Shown piece after piece: positions 28,328 to 36,941 of a stretch of DNA of 64,000 nt. Source of the DNA: Vibrio sp. S9_S30 (GTDB taxonomy: Bacteria; Pseudomonadota; Gammaproteobacteria; Enterobacterales; Vibrionaceae). Both the position numbers and the translations under genes were made by a program. The DNA lies in contig NZ_JAAUWT010000004.1 in NCBI RefSeq assembly GCF_014694455.1, positions 62,001 to 126,000 on the forward strand, read 5' to 3'. Positions within the stretch are counted from its first letter, which is position 1. Each line of letters begins with the position of its first letter. The notes beneath the pieces are model-generated. The model made no database searches. It saw nothing but the letters and a program-made list of their open reading frames with translations, and was not told the origin of the DNA.

Positions 28328-28361
28328 GCTTATTGGTGTAGAGCGACTACACCGAATAAGC
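28328..28361. repeat. long hairpin inside the repeat-associated region
   Basis: GCTTATTGGTGTAG and CTACACCGAATAAGC pair around the loop AGCGA with one bulged base. No T-run follows, so it is not a simple terminator. It is probably part of an interspersed Vibrio-type repeat. Confidence 0.6.
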
Positions 28362-28608
28362 TCTGGCTTGTATCAAGAGTCCACAAATTGCTGCAAAATC
28401 ATCTCTCAAGATCAACTGGCTCCAGCAACCATTTAGAGCAGAACTCGCACGAATTCCTGAGTTAAGACTGAGCGAAGTTCAGCAATACCCTAACATTATA
28501 GTTAATGCTCAGGAAATGCAGAAATTTCCTATACAGGTCTCCATGCCTCATTGTTTTTCAATACTTTCAGGTTTATCGGCAGAAACCACGTTGACTTTAA
28601 TGAGTTTC

Positions 28609-30621
28609 TCACTGATTGAGTGACCGTTTCAGTTCCATATTTTTGCGTTGTGATATGTAGTCCATTAATTGACTGATTGGCAGCCCTTTGGAATAGCGAA
28701 AGCCTTGTCCAATCGTCACGCCAAGGCGTTGCAATGTGTGTTCTTCTTCTTCTGTTTCAATGCCTTCAGCGATGGCTTGCATACCCAATGTTTGACAAAG
28801 GAAGTTGATGACTTTAATGATTTGAATCGATTCTTCTCTCTTGTCTAAATCCATAACAAACTTTCGGTCAATTTTAATTTCATCAAATCCGTAGCTGAGT
28901 AAGTACTCTAATGAAGAAAAGCCTGTTCCAAAATCATCCAGTGAAAATCTTACGCCATTCGTTCTAAGGTGCTGAAGGTTGTCATTAACTTCTTTTTGCT
29001 GCTGCACTTTTGCTAATTCTGTCAGTTCTAAAACAAGCTTGTTTAGAGGGAAATTGTAGCGAGCTGCCAACGACAGCAGTTTTTTAGAAAAGTGAGCTTT
29101 GCTTAATGAGAGAGGGGAGATATTAATAGAAAGCGTAAAGCTATTTGGGCACGTATGGATAGAGTGTTGCCAGTCCTTAAAGACTTTTTCGATGATCGCT
29201 AACGTAAGCTGATGCATGGTCCCTGTCTTTTCTGCGCGAGTTATGACTTCCCAGGGAGAAGACTGATCGTTCTCACTCAGCCGAAGAAGCGATTCAGCCC
29301 CAAAAATATCAAATGTTGTCAGGTGCATCTGAGGTTGATAGTGCATATGGAATTTGTGGGTGGTAATAAGCTCTTCGATAAACGAATCAATGTATATCGT
29401 GTGTTTTAGAGCGCTTTCAAATTGCTCATGGTATTCGCAGTAATCCAGTTTGAGTTCTGTAGCTTCGAGTAGCGCGATTTCTGCACAGTGTATAAGAAGT
29501 TCAGCTTCAGATGCGTTCTCGGGATGCCGCGATATACCAATATTAATGCTCACCTCAAGTGGGTTAAGGCTTTCTTGTATGTTTGTGAAGATGGCCTTGT
29601 TATCTGAAGGCTCACTCGCGGGTAAAAATAGGAAAAAATCGTCGCCGCCCAACCGGCATACCGATGCGTTTGCAGGGCTGTACTGGGTAAGGGCTAGGCT
29701 GGTTCTTTTGAGTATGTCATCACCGTGTTGTTGCCCATACTTTAGGTTTATCGAAGAAAAGTTGAGAATATTTATTCTTACAAGGGTTCCATAGGTTCCG
29801 AACTTTTCTAACGTTTTATTCATGTTCTCTAAAAATGCTTGTCGGTTAAGGTTACCCGTAAGCGGATCTTTTTGTGCCAAAGTTGCTAATAATTCGTTGT
29901 TCTTGTTAATGGCTTCAATGTATCGAGAAGCGTGTAACGAGGAAAGATTGTAAGCATCGACAAGATCGGAAATTTCATCTCGTTCTTTTTGAGGGTAATC
30001 CTCAATTTTTTTTAAGTGTTCGTATTCGTTCTGTTCTCTTTGAAGATTAAATTGAGAAGAGAGATGTTTAAGTCGGTGTGCGACCGTTTTATGGAAAGAG
30101 CGCCTAACGATGATAATTATCGATAGGGAAATCAGAAGGAGCGAAGCAAGGAAGATAGAAATGGATAGCGCAAAGAAGTTCAGCAGGTATTCTGGATTCA
30201 CGTAGGCTTCAATATGTCCCACGACCATTTCTTCACCATAACCATTGACATAATTGAGCAGAAAAATGTGATCCCATTCGTTCCACGTAAGTTCTTTTGT
30301 CGAGATGTCAAGCTCTCGGGTTTGAGCGAGCATTTCACCTTCTGACCAAATAGAAAAATGCAAGAAAAGGTTGTCGTTATCGAAAGTGGCCGTAATAGCA
30401 GACAGTTGTTCATAGTCGAAGTTGTAAATAGCAGAAGCAGTAGAGCGCTCAACGGAATTAACGCGTGAGTAAGCATTCTTTTTCATCTCAGTTAAAGACA
30501 AGTAGTAACTGGTGACAGAAAGCAAGAGCAAGGCTGCCAATGTTAGCCAAAGAAGCGGCTTCTTAACCTGACTTGAAACTTTACTGGCTATGGATACAAA
30601 TTCTTTTCGCATAGACCTCAT
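28609..30621 (-). CDS. membrane GGDEF-EAL protein, probably a cyclic-di-GMP phosphodiesterase
   Basis: Inner-membrane protein of 670 residues. TM1 is at about 23-43, the periplasmic sensor at about 44-145 and TM2 at about 148-172. Then come a HAMP-like linker, GGDEF domain (about 245-405) and EAL domain (about 410-660). The GGDEF site keeps GGDDF (325-329), but the usual metal-binding DxD pair before NF is Asn284 and Leu286 and the substrate segment is INLKYGQQHGD, so cyclase activity is doubtful. The EAL side keeps ESLLR (443-447), Asn500, Glu532, DDFGTG (562-567), Lys583, Glu619 and Gln639, consistent with an active phosphodiesterase. The start could also be the ATG at 30612. Confidence 0.9.
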   Translation of the reverse strand: MRSMRKEFVSIASKVSSQVKKPLLWLTLAALLLLSVTSYYLSLTEMKKNAYSRVNSVERSTASAIYNFDYEQLSAITATFDNDNLFLHFSIWSEGEMLAQTRELDISTKELTWNEWDHIFLLNYVNGYGEEMVVGHIEAYVNPEYLLNFFALSISIFLASLLLISLSIIIIVRRSFHKTVAHRLKHLSSQFNLQREQNEYEHLKKIEDYPQKERDEISDLVDAYNLSSLHASRYIEAINKNNELLATLAQKDPLTGNLNRQAFLENMNKTLEKFGTYGTLVRINILNFSSINLKYGQQHGDDILKRTSLALTQYSPANASVCRLGGDDFFLFLPASEPSDNKAIFTNIQESLNPLEVSINIGISRHPENASEAELLIHCAEIALLEATELKLDYCEYHEQFESALKHTIYIDSFIEELITTHKFHMHYQPQMHLTTFDIFGAESLLRLSENDQSSPWEVITRAEKTGTMHQLTLAIIEKVFKDWQHSIHTCPNSFTLSINISPLSLSKAHFSKKLLSLAARYNFPLNKLVLELTELAKVQQQKEVNDNLQHLRTNGVRFSLDDFGTGFSSLEYLLSYGFDEIKIDRKFVMDLDKREESIQIIKVINFLCQTLGMQAIAEGIETEEEEHTLQRLGVTIGQGFRYSKGLPISQLMDYISQRKNMELKRSLNQ

Positions 30622-31393
30622 GTCCGTGGATAATCCCTAACATCACGTCCTGATATTTCAGTAAGTTATGTTGAGCTGTCATTCTAGCTGGTTCTGTATT
30701 TCAAGCTGACCAAAAGGTCTTCTTACCTATTTTTTGACTAGTGATATACCTTTACTGCAAAAACAAAGCACATAATTACATATTGGCATTGTTCGTTAAC
30801 GCCAGAGCGATAAGTGAGTAACTCAATTATCACTAAGACCTAGAGGAACCCTTTACGACCACCACATCGATTTCTTTAGCTGAACGAGACAGAACTGGAA
30901 TAAAGTTCAAATTTTCTTTCTTCGAACCCTGTTTCTATGAGTGCTATTAAAAAGTGTAATAGATTTTAATGAGTTAACTCATTTTTTTTTAAGTGAATGT
31001 TTACTAAGTGAGTTATGGTCTAGAAGCCTTGAGTTACATGAGGTAGCGAGCATTTATTACTTCTCCAACCAAGGTTAAATTTGGATGTATTGCCGCCTAG
31101 TATCAAAATTGAGCATCTTTGATAGCTCTTGCTTGTCTTTTTAAACCGGAATGTATTAATTAAACCGGAATGTATTAATTAAACCGGAATGTATTAATAG
31201 TGAGATAGGTGGCACCTATCATTAAAATAGTTGAATTCCATTAAGCAAAAACAAGAAATTAGACGACACTTAATTTGCACCCTTACAAATAAGCTCTTCT
31301 TAGAGTTTCGTTGCTGAGGATAAAGATTAAGTTGGATTATAAGAGCAAGTGTTACCTAGGTTAACTGCGCTTGTGAGTATATAAGGAGCGAAG
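30622..31393. other. 772-bp intergenic region with tandem repeat
   Basis: Very AT-rich gap between the divergent GGDEF-EAL and CBS genes. The notable content is a perfect 3 x 19-bp repeat at 31141-31197. AAGGAGCG precedes the CBS gene start. No open frame of gene quality was seen. Confidence 0.6.
31141..31197 (+). repeat. perfect 19-bp tandem repeat, three copies
   Basis: TTAAACCGGAATGTATTAA occurs three times in direct succession (31141, 31160, 31179) with no mismatch. Each unit begins with TTAA and ends with TTAA, forming TTAATTAA junctions. It lies about 200 bases upstream of the CBS gene. Confidence 0.97.
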
Positions 31394-31813
31394 ATGGAAT
31401 CATTAAAAGTGAAAGATTACATGGTGCACAATGCAGTAACTTTTTCTAAGGACATGTCTTTAACCGCGGCACTCGATAAGGTAATGAGTTCGAAACATAT
31501 GGGCGGTCCCGTTATTGATGAACGAAAACAGGTCATTGGATTTCTTTCTGAACAAGATTTGCTCGATAAGCTCGTGAAGGTCAGTTATTACTGTCAAGAT
31601 ACACATTTAGTCAGAGATTGTATGAGTGTAGATGTGCTGACTGTGACACCTGAAATGTCGGTCATAGAGCTGGCTGATATGATGAAAGTTGGAAAACCCA
31701 AAGTGTACCCAGTCGTTAATGTTGATGGGAAATTTTTGGGGATCATTACACGAACTGAAGTGCTGAAAGCCATTGGCGTCAGCTTAAAAGATTGTTTCCA
31801 ACATCCGGTTTAA
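31394..31813 (+). CDS. CBS-domain pair protein
   Basis: Small cytoplasmic protein of 139 residues made of two CBS motifs (about 8-60 and 72-130; for example VKDYMVHNAVTFSKDMSLTAAL and VRDCMSVDVLTVTPEMSVIELA). Such pairs bind adenine nucleotides and usually act as regulators. There is no attached enzyme or transporter domain. AAGGAG lies seven bases before the ATG and a terminator follows the stop, so it is a single-gene unit upstream of the MATE gene. The partner is unknown. Confidence 0.88.
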   Translation: MESLKVKDYMVHNAVTFSKDMSLTAALDKVMSSKHMGGPVIDERKQVIGFLSEQDLLDKLVKVSYYCQDTHLVRDCMSVDVLTVTPEMSVIELADMMKVGKPKVYPVVNVDGKFLGIITRTEVLKAIGVSLKDCFQHPV

Positions 31814-31860
31814 TTCATTCCGTGTTTTGTGACATCTCGATAAATGAACTCAATTCTTAA

Positions 31861-31881
31861 GGCGCATATTGCGCCCTTTTT
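31861..31881 (+). terminator. terminator after CBS gene
   Basis: GGCGCA-ATT-like loop-TGCGCC stem followed directly by CTTTTTGTT. Confidence 0.88.
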
Positions 31882-31922
31882 GTTATTGTTTCTTACCAAG
31901 AATAGTGAATAAAGGCGTCAAT

Positions 31923-33461
31923 ATGGTCGGTAAAGAAGCCACGTTTGTCACGGGTTCAACGATGAAGCACATACTTACCATGTCTGGTGCAGGATCCGTA
32001 GGTTTATTGGCATTATTTGCGGTTGATCTTCTCGATATGCTGTTTATCAGTATGTTGGGGCAAGTTGAGCTCGCTGCGGCAGTTGGGTTTGCTGGAACGT
32101 TACTGTTTTTTTCTACGTCAGTATCTATTGGTTCTTCCATTGCGATGGGGGCGCTGGTGTCGAAAGCGTTGGGGGCTAAGCAGCATGAAAAGGCGGTTAG
32201 GCTTGCCAGTAATACGCTGGTGGTTTCTTTCTTTATTACGTTGATCGTTACCTTATTCATGTACGCGTATTTGGATGAATTGCTGAGTGCCGTGGGCGCA
32301 AAGGGGGTGGCGCTGGAACGAGCGAAAGCGTATCTGCAAATCATCTTGCTAAGTAGCCCGTTTTTAGCGCTAGCAATGGCGAGTGGGGCAGGTTTGCGTG
32401 CCAGTGGCGATGCAAAGCGCAGCATGTGGGCGACACTGTCTGGCGGTTTAGTGAATGCGATATTAGATCCTATCTTTATTTTTGGTTTCGATTGGAATGT
32501 AGAAGGTGCAGCCGCGGCTTCCGTCGTGGCGCGATTCACAATGCTCTATGTAGCCTTAGCCCCTTTGATCAGCGTTCATAAGTTGGTGAAGTGGCCAAAT
32601 TGGCTCGACGTTGGGAAGGACTTGCGGACCATTTTGACTATCGCACTCCCAGCGGTTATCACCAATACGGCAACACCAATTGGTAATGCCGTTGTTACTG
32701 CTAATATTGCCCAATTTGGTGAAGACTATGTTGCGGGCTATGCTGTGATTGGCCGTGTTATACCTGTGGCGTTTGCGGTGATTTTTGCTCTATCGGGTGC
32801 TGTTGGTCCGATCATTGGGCAGAATTATGGCGCAGAAAGAGTCGACAGAGTGCGAGACACGCTGCGTAACTCTTTGTTATTTGTCACGGTCTATTGTTTG
32901 TTGGTGTCAGGAATTCTGTATCTCATACAAGATTTCATCATTTCAAGTTTTAGTCTTACTGGCGATGCGCAAACTATGGTTGTGGCGTTTTGTACTGTCG
33001 TGTCCCTTAGCTTTGTTTTCAACGGAGCGTTGTTTGTTGCGAATACGTCGTTTAATAATCTAGGAAAGCCAATCTATTCAACCGCTTTGAATTTAGGTAA
33101 AGCAACGTTAGGAACCATTCCATTTGTCTATTTAGGCGCAGAGTGGTTTGGTGCACTGGGTGTATTGTATGGGCAAGCGGTGGGGACGGTTGCATTTGGC
33201 ATATTGGGTCTTGGAGTATTACAACACCATGTTCAATCGATGTTTGCTTCACAAAAATCAAAACCAGAAGTGATCCCTGACGAGATCGAACCCGTGGTGA
33301 CCACCGTTAATATGGCATCATTTTACAACTGTGATCCGGTCATGATGGAAGAAGTCACCGCTCAGAAACCCATTTGTCACATCGCAAAGACGACACCAAT
33401 ACGTAACTCGAACTTACCAGAGGGAATTCGACTCGAAAGAGATGCAGACCCTAAGGAATAA
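31923..33461 (+). CDS. MATE-family multidrug/cation exporter
   Basis: Inner-membrane MATE transporter with about 12 hydrophobic segments, 512 residues from the ATG at 31923 (AAAGG seven bases upstream). The family exports drugs or metabolites in exchange for Na+ or H+. Typical features are a repeated two-half layout, GAGLRASGDAKRSMW and FGFDWNVEGAAAASVVARF in the first half and GQNYGAERVDRVRDTL in the second. After the last membrane segment (about residue 440) there is an unusually long hydrophilic C-terminal tail of about 70 residues containing two cysteines. The substrate is unknown. Confidence 0.9.
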   Translation: MVGKEATFVTGSTMKHILTMSGAGSVGLLALFAVDLLDMLFISMLGQVELAAAVGFAGTLLFFSTSVSIGSSIAMGALVSKALGAKQHEKAVRLASNTLVVSFFITLIVTLFMYAYLDELLSAVGAKGVALERAKAYLQIILLSSPFLALAMASGAGLRASGDAKRSMWATLSGGLVNAILDPIFIFGFDWNVEGAAAASVVARFTMLYVALAPLISVHKLVKWPNWLDVGKDLRTILTIALPAVITNTATPIGNAVVTANIAQFGEDYVAGYAVIGRVIPVAFAVIFALSGAVGPIIGQNYGAERVDRVRDTLRNSLLFVTVYCLLVSGILYLIQDFIISSFSLTGDAQTMVVAFCTVVSLSFVFNGALFVANTSFNNLGKPIYSTALNLGKATLGTIPFVYLGAEWFGALGVLYGQAVGTVAFGILGLGVLQHHVQSMFASQKSKPEVIPDEIEPVVTTVNMASFYNCDPVMMEEVTAQKPICHIAKTTPIRNSNLPEGIRLERDADPKE

Positions 33462-33497
33462 GTTTGCATATTCATTGATCTAACGCCATGAGCCGGT

Positions 33498-33540
33498 TTC
33501 CTTATATCGCGGATAATAGACACATCCGCAGTATAAGGAA
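33498..33540 (+). promoter_or_regulatory. long hairpin in the leader of the SLC13 gene
   Basis: TTCCTTATATCGCGGAT and ATCCGCAGTATAAGGAA pair over 17 positions with two mismatches around a nine-base loop. The right arm ends in AAGGAA, the only purine-rich sequence near the likely start at 33554. It may mask ribosome access. Confidence 0.6.
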
Positions 33541-33553
33541 GCACAGTTGTCAT

Positions 33554-34972
33554 ATGCGTCAGTACATCAAGTATTTCGTTCCACTCTCCATTCCACTCTT
33601 TGTTTGGATGCTGCCTTTGACGGCGTTTCCATTTGAGGGAATGACCATACTTCAGCAACGTGTCATTGCTATCTTTTTGCTTGCCGCATTATGCTGGGTG
33701 TTCGAACCCATTCCAATTTACGCCACATCGGTTGTCATTATTGTGCTGGAATTGTTGTTGCTTTCCGACAAAGGGCTCATCTTTTTTCGGGCGAATCAAG
33801 ATCAACCGCATTTCGGTGAACTGCTCAATCACAGTGACATTATGGCTACGTTTGCTAGCCCTATTATCATGCTGTTTCTCGGTGGTTTCTTCTTGGCGAT
33901 AGCGGCAACAAAGTATCGGTTAGATGTGAACTTGGCACGTGTACTGCTCAAACCATTTGGCAGTAGCCCGAATAACGTCATGTTAGGGCTTATGTTGATC
34001 ACTGGTGTCTTTTCTATGTTCATGTCGAATACTGCGACAACAGCGATGATGCTATCTATTTTGGCGCCAGTGATTGCGGTATTCGGTCCTAAAGACCCTG
34101 GTCGAATAGCGTTTGCTTTGTCTATTCCTGTTGCTGCTAATATTGGCGGAATTGGCACCCCTATAGGTACGCCACCGAATGCTATCGCTCTGAAGTACCT
34201 AACGGGCGATAATGTGATTGCTTTTGGTGAGTGGATGGTATTCGGTGTGCCGTTTGTCATTGTAATGATGACTCTAGCTTGGATCGTCATCGGTCGTTTT
34301 TATCCAGCAAGCGAAAAGAAGATTAACCTGAGTATCAAAGGGAAGTTCCTTAAAACACCTAAGGCGATAACGGTATACATTGTATTCGCATTAACCATTC
34401 TACTTTGGCTGATGGGGTCGTCCCACGGAATGAATTCTTATACCGTTGCGCTCATTCCTGTTGCTGTTTTTTCTTTGACTGGAATCATCAATAAAGAAGA
34501 TTTAAAAAAGATTTCTTGGGATGTGCTGTGGTTGGTGTCTGGTGGTATTGCTCTTGGTCTTGCACTGGATAAAACAGGGTTAGCTCGGTTGGTTGTGCAT
34601 AGTATTCCATTTGATGAGTTCTCCCCATATGTGGTGCTTGTTGGTGCGGCCTTCTTGTGCTTACTCATGGCCAACTTTATGTCTCATACGGCGACAGCAA
34701 ACTTGCTTATGCCAATCATGGCTGCGCTTGGTATGTCCATGTCTTCACTCGCGCCTCTCGGAGGGGAAGTCACATTGATTCTGGTGGTTACTTTTGCTGC
34801 ATCGCTGGGCATGTCTCTGCCTATTAGTACGCCTCCGAATGCGTTAGCCCACGCGACAGGCAATGTGGACAGTCGTCAAATGGCGAAAGTGGGCGTTATC
34901 CTCGGGGTTGTGGGTGTTCTATTGAGTTTTGTATTGGTTTGGATTCTTCACGTGGTCGGACATATAGGATAG
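33554..34972 (+). CDS. SLC13/DASS-family sodium:dicarboxylate-type symporter
   Basis: Inner-membrane carrier of about 472 residues of the divalent anion:sodium symporter family, which takes up dicarboxylates, citrate or sulfate. The sodium and substrate loops are visible: MSNTATTAMMLS and GTPIGTPPNAI in the first half, MSHTATANLLMP and PISTPPNALAH in the second. The second loop reads SHT instead of the usual SNT. The frame is open from 33488, but the ATG at 33554 (MRQYIKYFVP) is preferred. The earlier start has no ribosome site and would be read through a strong hairpin. A histidine kinase gene follows after four bases, so transport and signalling are probably linked. Confidence 0.88.
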   Translation: MRQYIKYFVPLSIPLFVWMLPLTAFPFEGMTILQQRVIAIFLLAALCWVFEPIPIYATSVVIIVLELLLLSDKGLIFFRANQDQPHFGELLNHSDIMATFASPIIMLFLGGFFLAIAATKYRLDVNLARVLLKPFGSSPNNVMLGLMLITGVFSMFMSNTATTAMMLSILAPVIAVFGPKDPGRIAFALSIPVAANIGGIGTPIGTPPNAIALKYLTGDNVIAFGEWMVFGVPFVIVMMTLAWIVIGRFYPASEKKINLSIKGKFLKTPKAITVYIVFALTILLWLMGSSHGMNSYTVALIPVAVFSLTGIINKEDLKKISWDVLWLVSGGIALGLALDKTGLARLVVHSIPFDEFSPYVVLVGAAFLCLLMANFMSHTATANLLMPIMAALGMSMSSLAPLGGEVTLILVVTFAASLGMSLPISTPPNALAHATGNVDSRQMAKVGVILGVVGVLLSFVLVWILHVVGHIG

Positions 34973-34976
34973 ATCG

Positions 34977-36314
34977 ATGGGCAACAGTGTAGAAAAAATC
35001 GTTGAACACTATTTTTCTAATCCTCAATGCTATCTCTCACTCGAATCAGGCGAGCCACTGTTGGTGCAAGGTGAAGAAAACCGAAGGCTTTACTATGTGG
35101 TTTCCGGAGAGCTGGAAGGTTTGGTCTCTGTCTCAGAGGCTGGCGCCAATACCAAAGTCTTTAGTGCCTCAGAAGGAGCATTTATTGGTGTTCATAGTTT
35201 TTTCTCTGGCAATTACCTTGCGTCATCCAGTGTGGTTTCCCGATCCCCCAGTGTGTTGGCTTGGATTGACAACGACACACGACCGATAGATGAAGAGAAC
35301 TTAGGATCACTAACCCAACAATTTACCCCCGTTATTTTGAATGAACTGTCTCGTCGCCAAAAGCGAGCCATGCAAGAGTCAGTCGAGAAAGAGCAAGCAC
35401 TGACCCAACTTCATATCGCCGAGCAGATGACGACACTGGGTCAATTAGCGGCGGGGATCTCTCATGAATTGAATAATGCGGTGGGGGTATTAAACAGCAA
35501 AGCGGAACGTTTGCACGATGTAATTCTAGCTTTGCTAGAAGAGCTGCACCCAGGTGCCAGTCAATTCGTTGATGCAGGGTTGATGAAAGGTCAAAACGTT
35601 GGTTCGGCAGAAGTTCGTGTAAGAGCCAATGAGATTGTGCGTAAACACGGCTTAGAGAGAAAGCTTGCGAAATCCTTAGCTAGAGCCATGTCTGTTAACG
35701 ACTTAACACAAGATTGGCTTAACTCACCAGAAGAGGCGGTGAAATATTGGGGAATTGGACGCGACTTACATGATATGAGAGTCGCATCCCGGCATGCAGT
35801 CAGCATTGTTAAATCGGTCAAGCAGCTTGGAAGAGGCGATGCGGAAGCAAGCGAGCCGGTTGACGTGAACGAAAGCATTCATAAAGCACTCGCGTTGCTT
35901 CAAAATGATTTGCGTCGAATAGACGTGCGTTTTAGCCCAGCGGCAACCGCGGTCATGTCTGGAAGTGAAAGTGAATTAGTGCAAGTTTGGGCAAACATCC
36001 TGAAGAACGCTTGCGATGCATTAACGTCTACCGTTAATCCTGGAATCGATATTATTACTCGTGTGAGCGACGCGCATATTAAGGTGACCATCGCCAATAA
36101 CGGACCGGAAATAAAAGAGAGTATCCGCAGGAAGATATTTCAACCTAACTTCACGACCAAGAAAGGTGGATTGTCGTTTGGTTTAGGGTTGGGGCTTTCG
36201 ATAGTGAAACGAATTGTGAGCCGTTATCAGGGAGCGGTCGTGGTAAAGAGTGGCCCTGAAAAAACCATTTTCAGAATCAAATTACCCATGGAGGTTGGTA
36301 ATGGAAAAAATTAA
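34977..36314 (+). CDS. histidine kinase with N-terminal cNMP-binding-like domain
   Basis: Cytoplasmic kinase of 445 residues. Residues about 5-125 resemble a cyclic-nucleotide-binding (CAP-effector) fold (SLESGEPLLVQGEENRRLYYVVSGELEG). A coiled coil leads to the phosphoacceptor helix GQLAAGISHELNNAVGVL with His163. About 80 residues (roughly 183-265) then separate it from the second helix (HAVSIVKSVKQLGRG), an unusually long insert. The ATPase boxes are NILKNACDAL, NNGPEI and GLGLGLSIVKR. It begins four bases after the SLC13 stop and overlaps the receiver gene by 14 bp. The conserved Arg-rich cyclic-nucleotide phosphate cassette is not evident, so the ligand may be different. Confidence 0.82.
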   Translation: MGNSVEKIVEHYFSNPQCYLSLESGEPLLVQGEENRRLYYVVSGELEGLVSVSEAGANTKVFSASEGAFIGVHSFFSGNYLASSSVVSRSPSVLAWIDNDTRPIDEENLGSLTQQFTPVILNELSRRQKRAMQESVEKEQALTQLHIAEQMTTLGQLAAGISHELNNAVGVLNSKAERLHDVILALLEELHPGASQFVDAGLMKGQNVGSAEVRVRANEIVRKHGLERKLAKSLARAMSVNDLTQDWLNSPEEAVKYWGIGRDLHDMRVASRHAVSIVKSVKQLGRGDAEASEPVDVNESIHKALALLQNDLRRIDVRFSPAATAVMSGSESELVQVWANILKNACDALTSTVNPGIDIITRVSDAHIKVTIANNGPEIKESIRRKIFQPNFTTKKGGLSFGLGLGLSIVKRIVSRYQGAVVVKSGPEKTIFRIKLPMEVGNGKN

Positions 36315-36774
36315 TATCATTTGCGTGGATGACCAACGAGAAGTATTGAGTGCTGTGTTGCAAGACCTCACGCCGTTGGAGAATTGGTTAGAGATAGAAG
36401 ATTGCGAATCAGCAGAAGAAGCGCTTGATCTTATCGACGACTTAGATGCGCAAGGAGCGCATATCGCACTGATCATTTCCGATCATGTTATGCCGGGTAA
36501 GTCGGGTGTAGAGCTACTCACCGAAATATCTGAGGACAGACGATTTCCCCATACAAAGAAGGTTCTTCTTACTGGGCAAGCCACGCATCAAGATACCATC
36601 TGTGCAATTAATAAAGCGCGAATTGAAAGCTACTTTGAAAAACCTTGGAATGGGAAAGAGTTGATTGATTGTGCTCGCAGATTGGTGACGGAATACATTT
36701 TTGATGCTGGAATGGAATACGAATTGTATCAATTGCAATTAGATCAACAAACGGTGTTCAGTCGTTTGAGGTAA
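36301..36774 (+). CDS. receiver-domain response regulator without output domain
   Basis: Protein of 157 residues, essentially one receiver (acidic residues Asp10-Asp11, acceptor Asp61 in IISDHVMPGKSG, LLTGQ, and the lysine in FEKPW) plus a helical tail of about 35 residues (about 122-157). GGAGG lies six bases before the ATG, inside the kinase gene. It is the third gene of the SLC13-kinase-receiver unit. With no DNA-binding or enzyme domain it presumably acts by protein contact or as a phosphate shuttle. Confidence 0.85.
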   Translation: MEKINIICVDDQREVLSAVLQDLTPLENWLEIEDCESAEEALDLIDDLDAQGAHIALIISDHVMPGKSGVELLTEISEDRRFPHTKKVLLTGQATHQDTICAINKARIESYFEKPWNGKELIDCARRLVTEYIFDAGMEYELYQLQLDQQTVFSRLR

Positions 36775-36807
36775 TTTTCACAAAAACAGCTTTTACCAAA
36801 AATAAGC

Positions 36808-36839
36808 TTGACCTTAGACTCGACTCCAAGGTGTATAGT
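36808..36839 (+). promoter_or_regulatory. ZntR-type promoter/operator of zntA
   Basis: -35 TTGACC (36808-36813) and -10 TATAGT (36834-36839) are separated by 20 bp, the over-long spacer typical of MerR-family promoters. The spacer carries a dyad, ACCTTAGACT with ACTCCAAGGT around a CG centre, nearly identical in plan to the E. coli zntA promoter. Zn-ZntR would untwist it to activate transcription. The zntR gene is not in this window. Confidence 0.92.
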
Positions 36840-36941
36840 CAATATCAGCTAACGCATACGACTTACAGTTCATATGCGAACCCACAGAGTTTACCGTGAG
36901 CTGGAAACGATTGTGGATAAACAATAAGAAGGATAATGACT

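Larger units (their letters stand above)
28056..28608. other. 553-bp intergenic region with repeat end and hairpin
   Basis: No gene is credible here. It includes a 20-base sequence at 28111-28130 identical to the left end of the inverted-repeat element at 44252, and a long hairpin at 28328-28361. A short frame at 28220-28465 crosses the hairpin and is unlikely to be translated. Confidence 0.6.

Noticed and set aside
28220..28465. 81-codon frame in the cheV upstream gap
   Set aside because: It crosses a long hairpin in a repeat-associated region and has no ribosome site.
31141..31197. Possible CRISPR array
   Set aside because: The repeats are directly adjacent with no spacers and no cas gene is present.
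31883..32539. 218-codon minus-strand frame
   Set aside because: It lies opposite the MATE gene and reflects its codon pattern.
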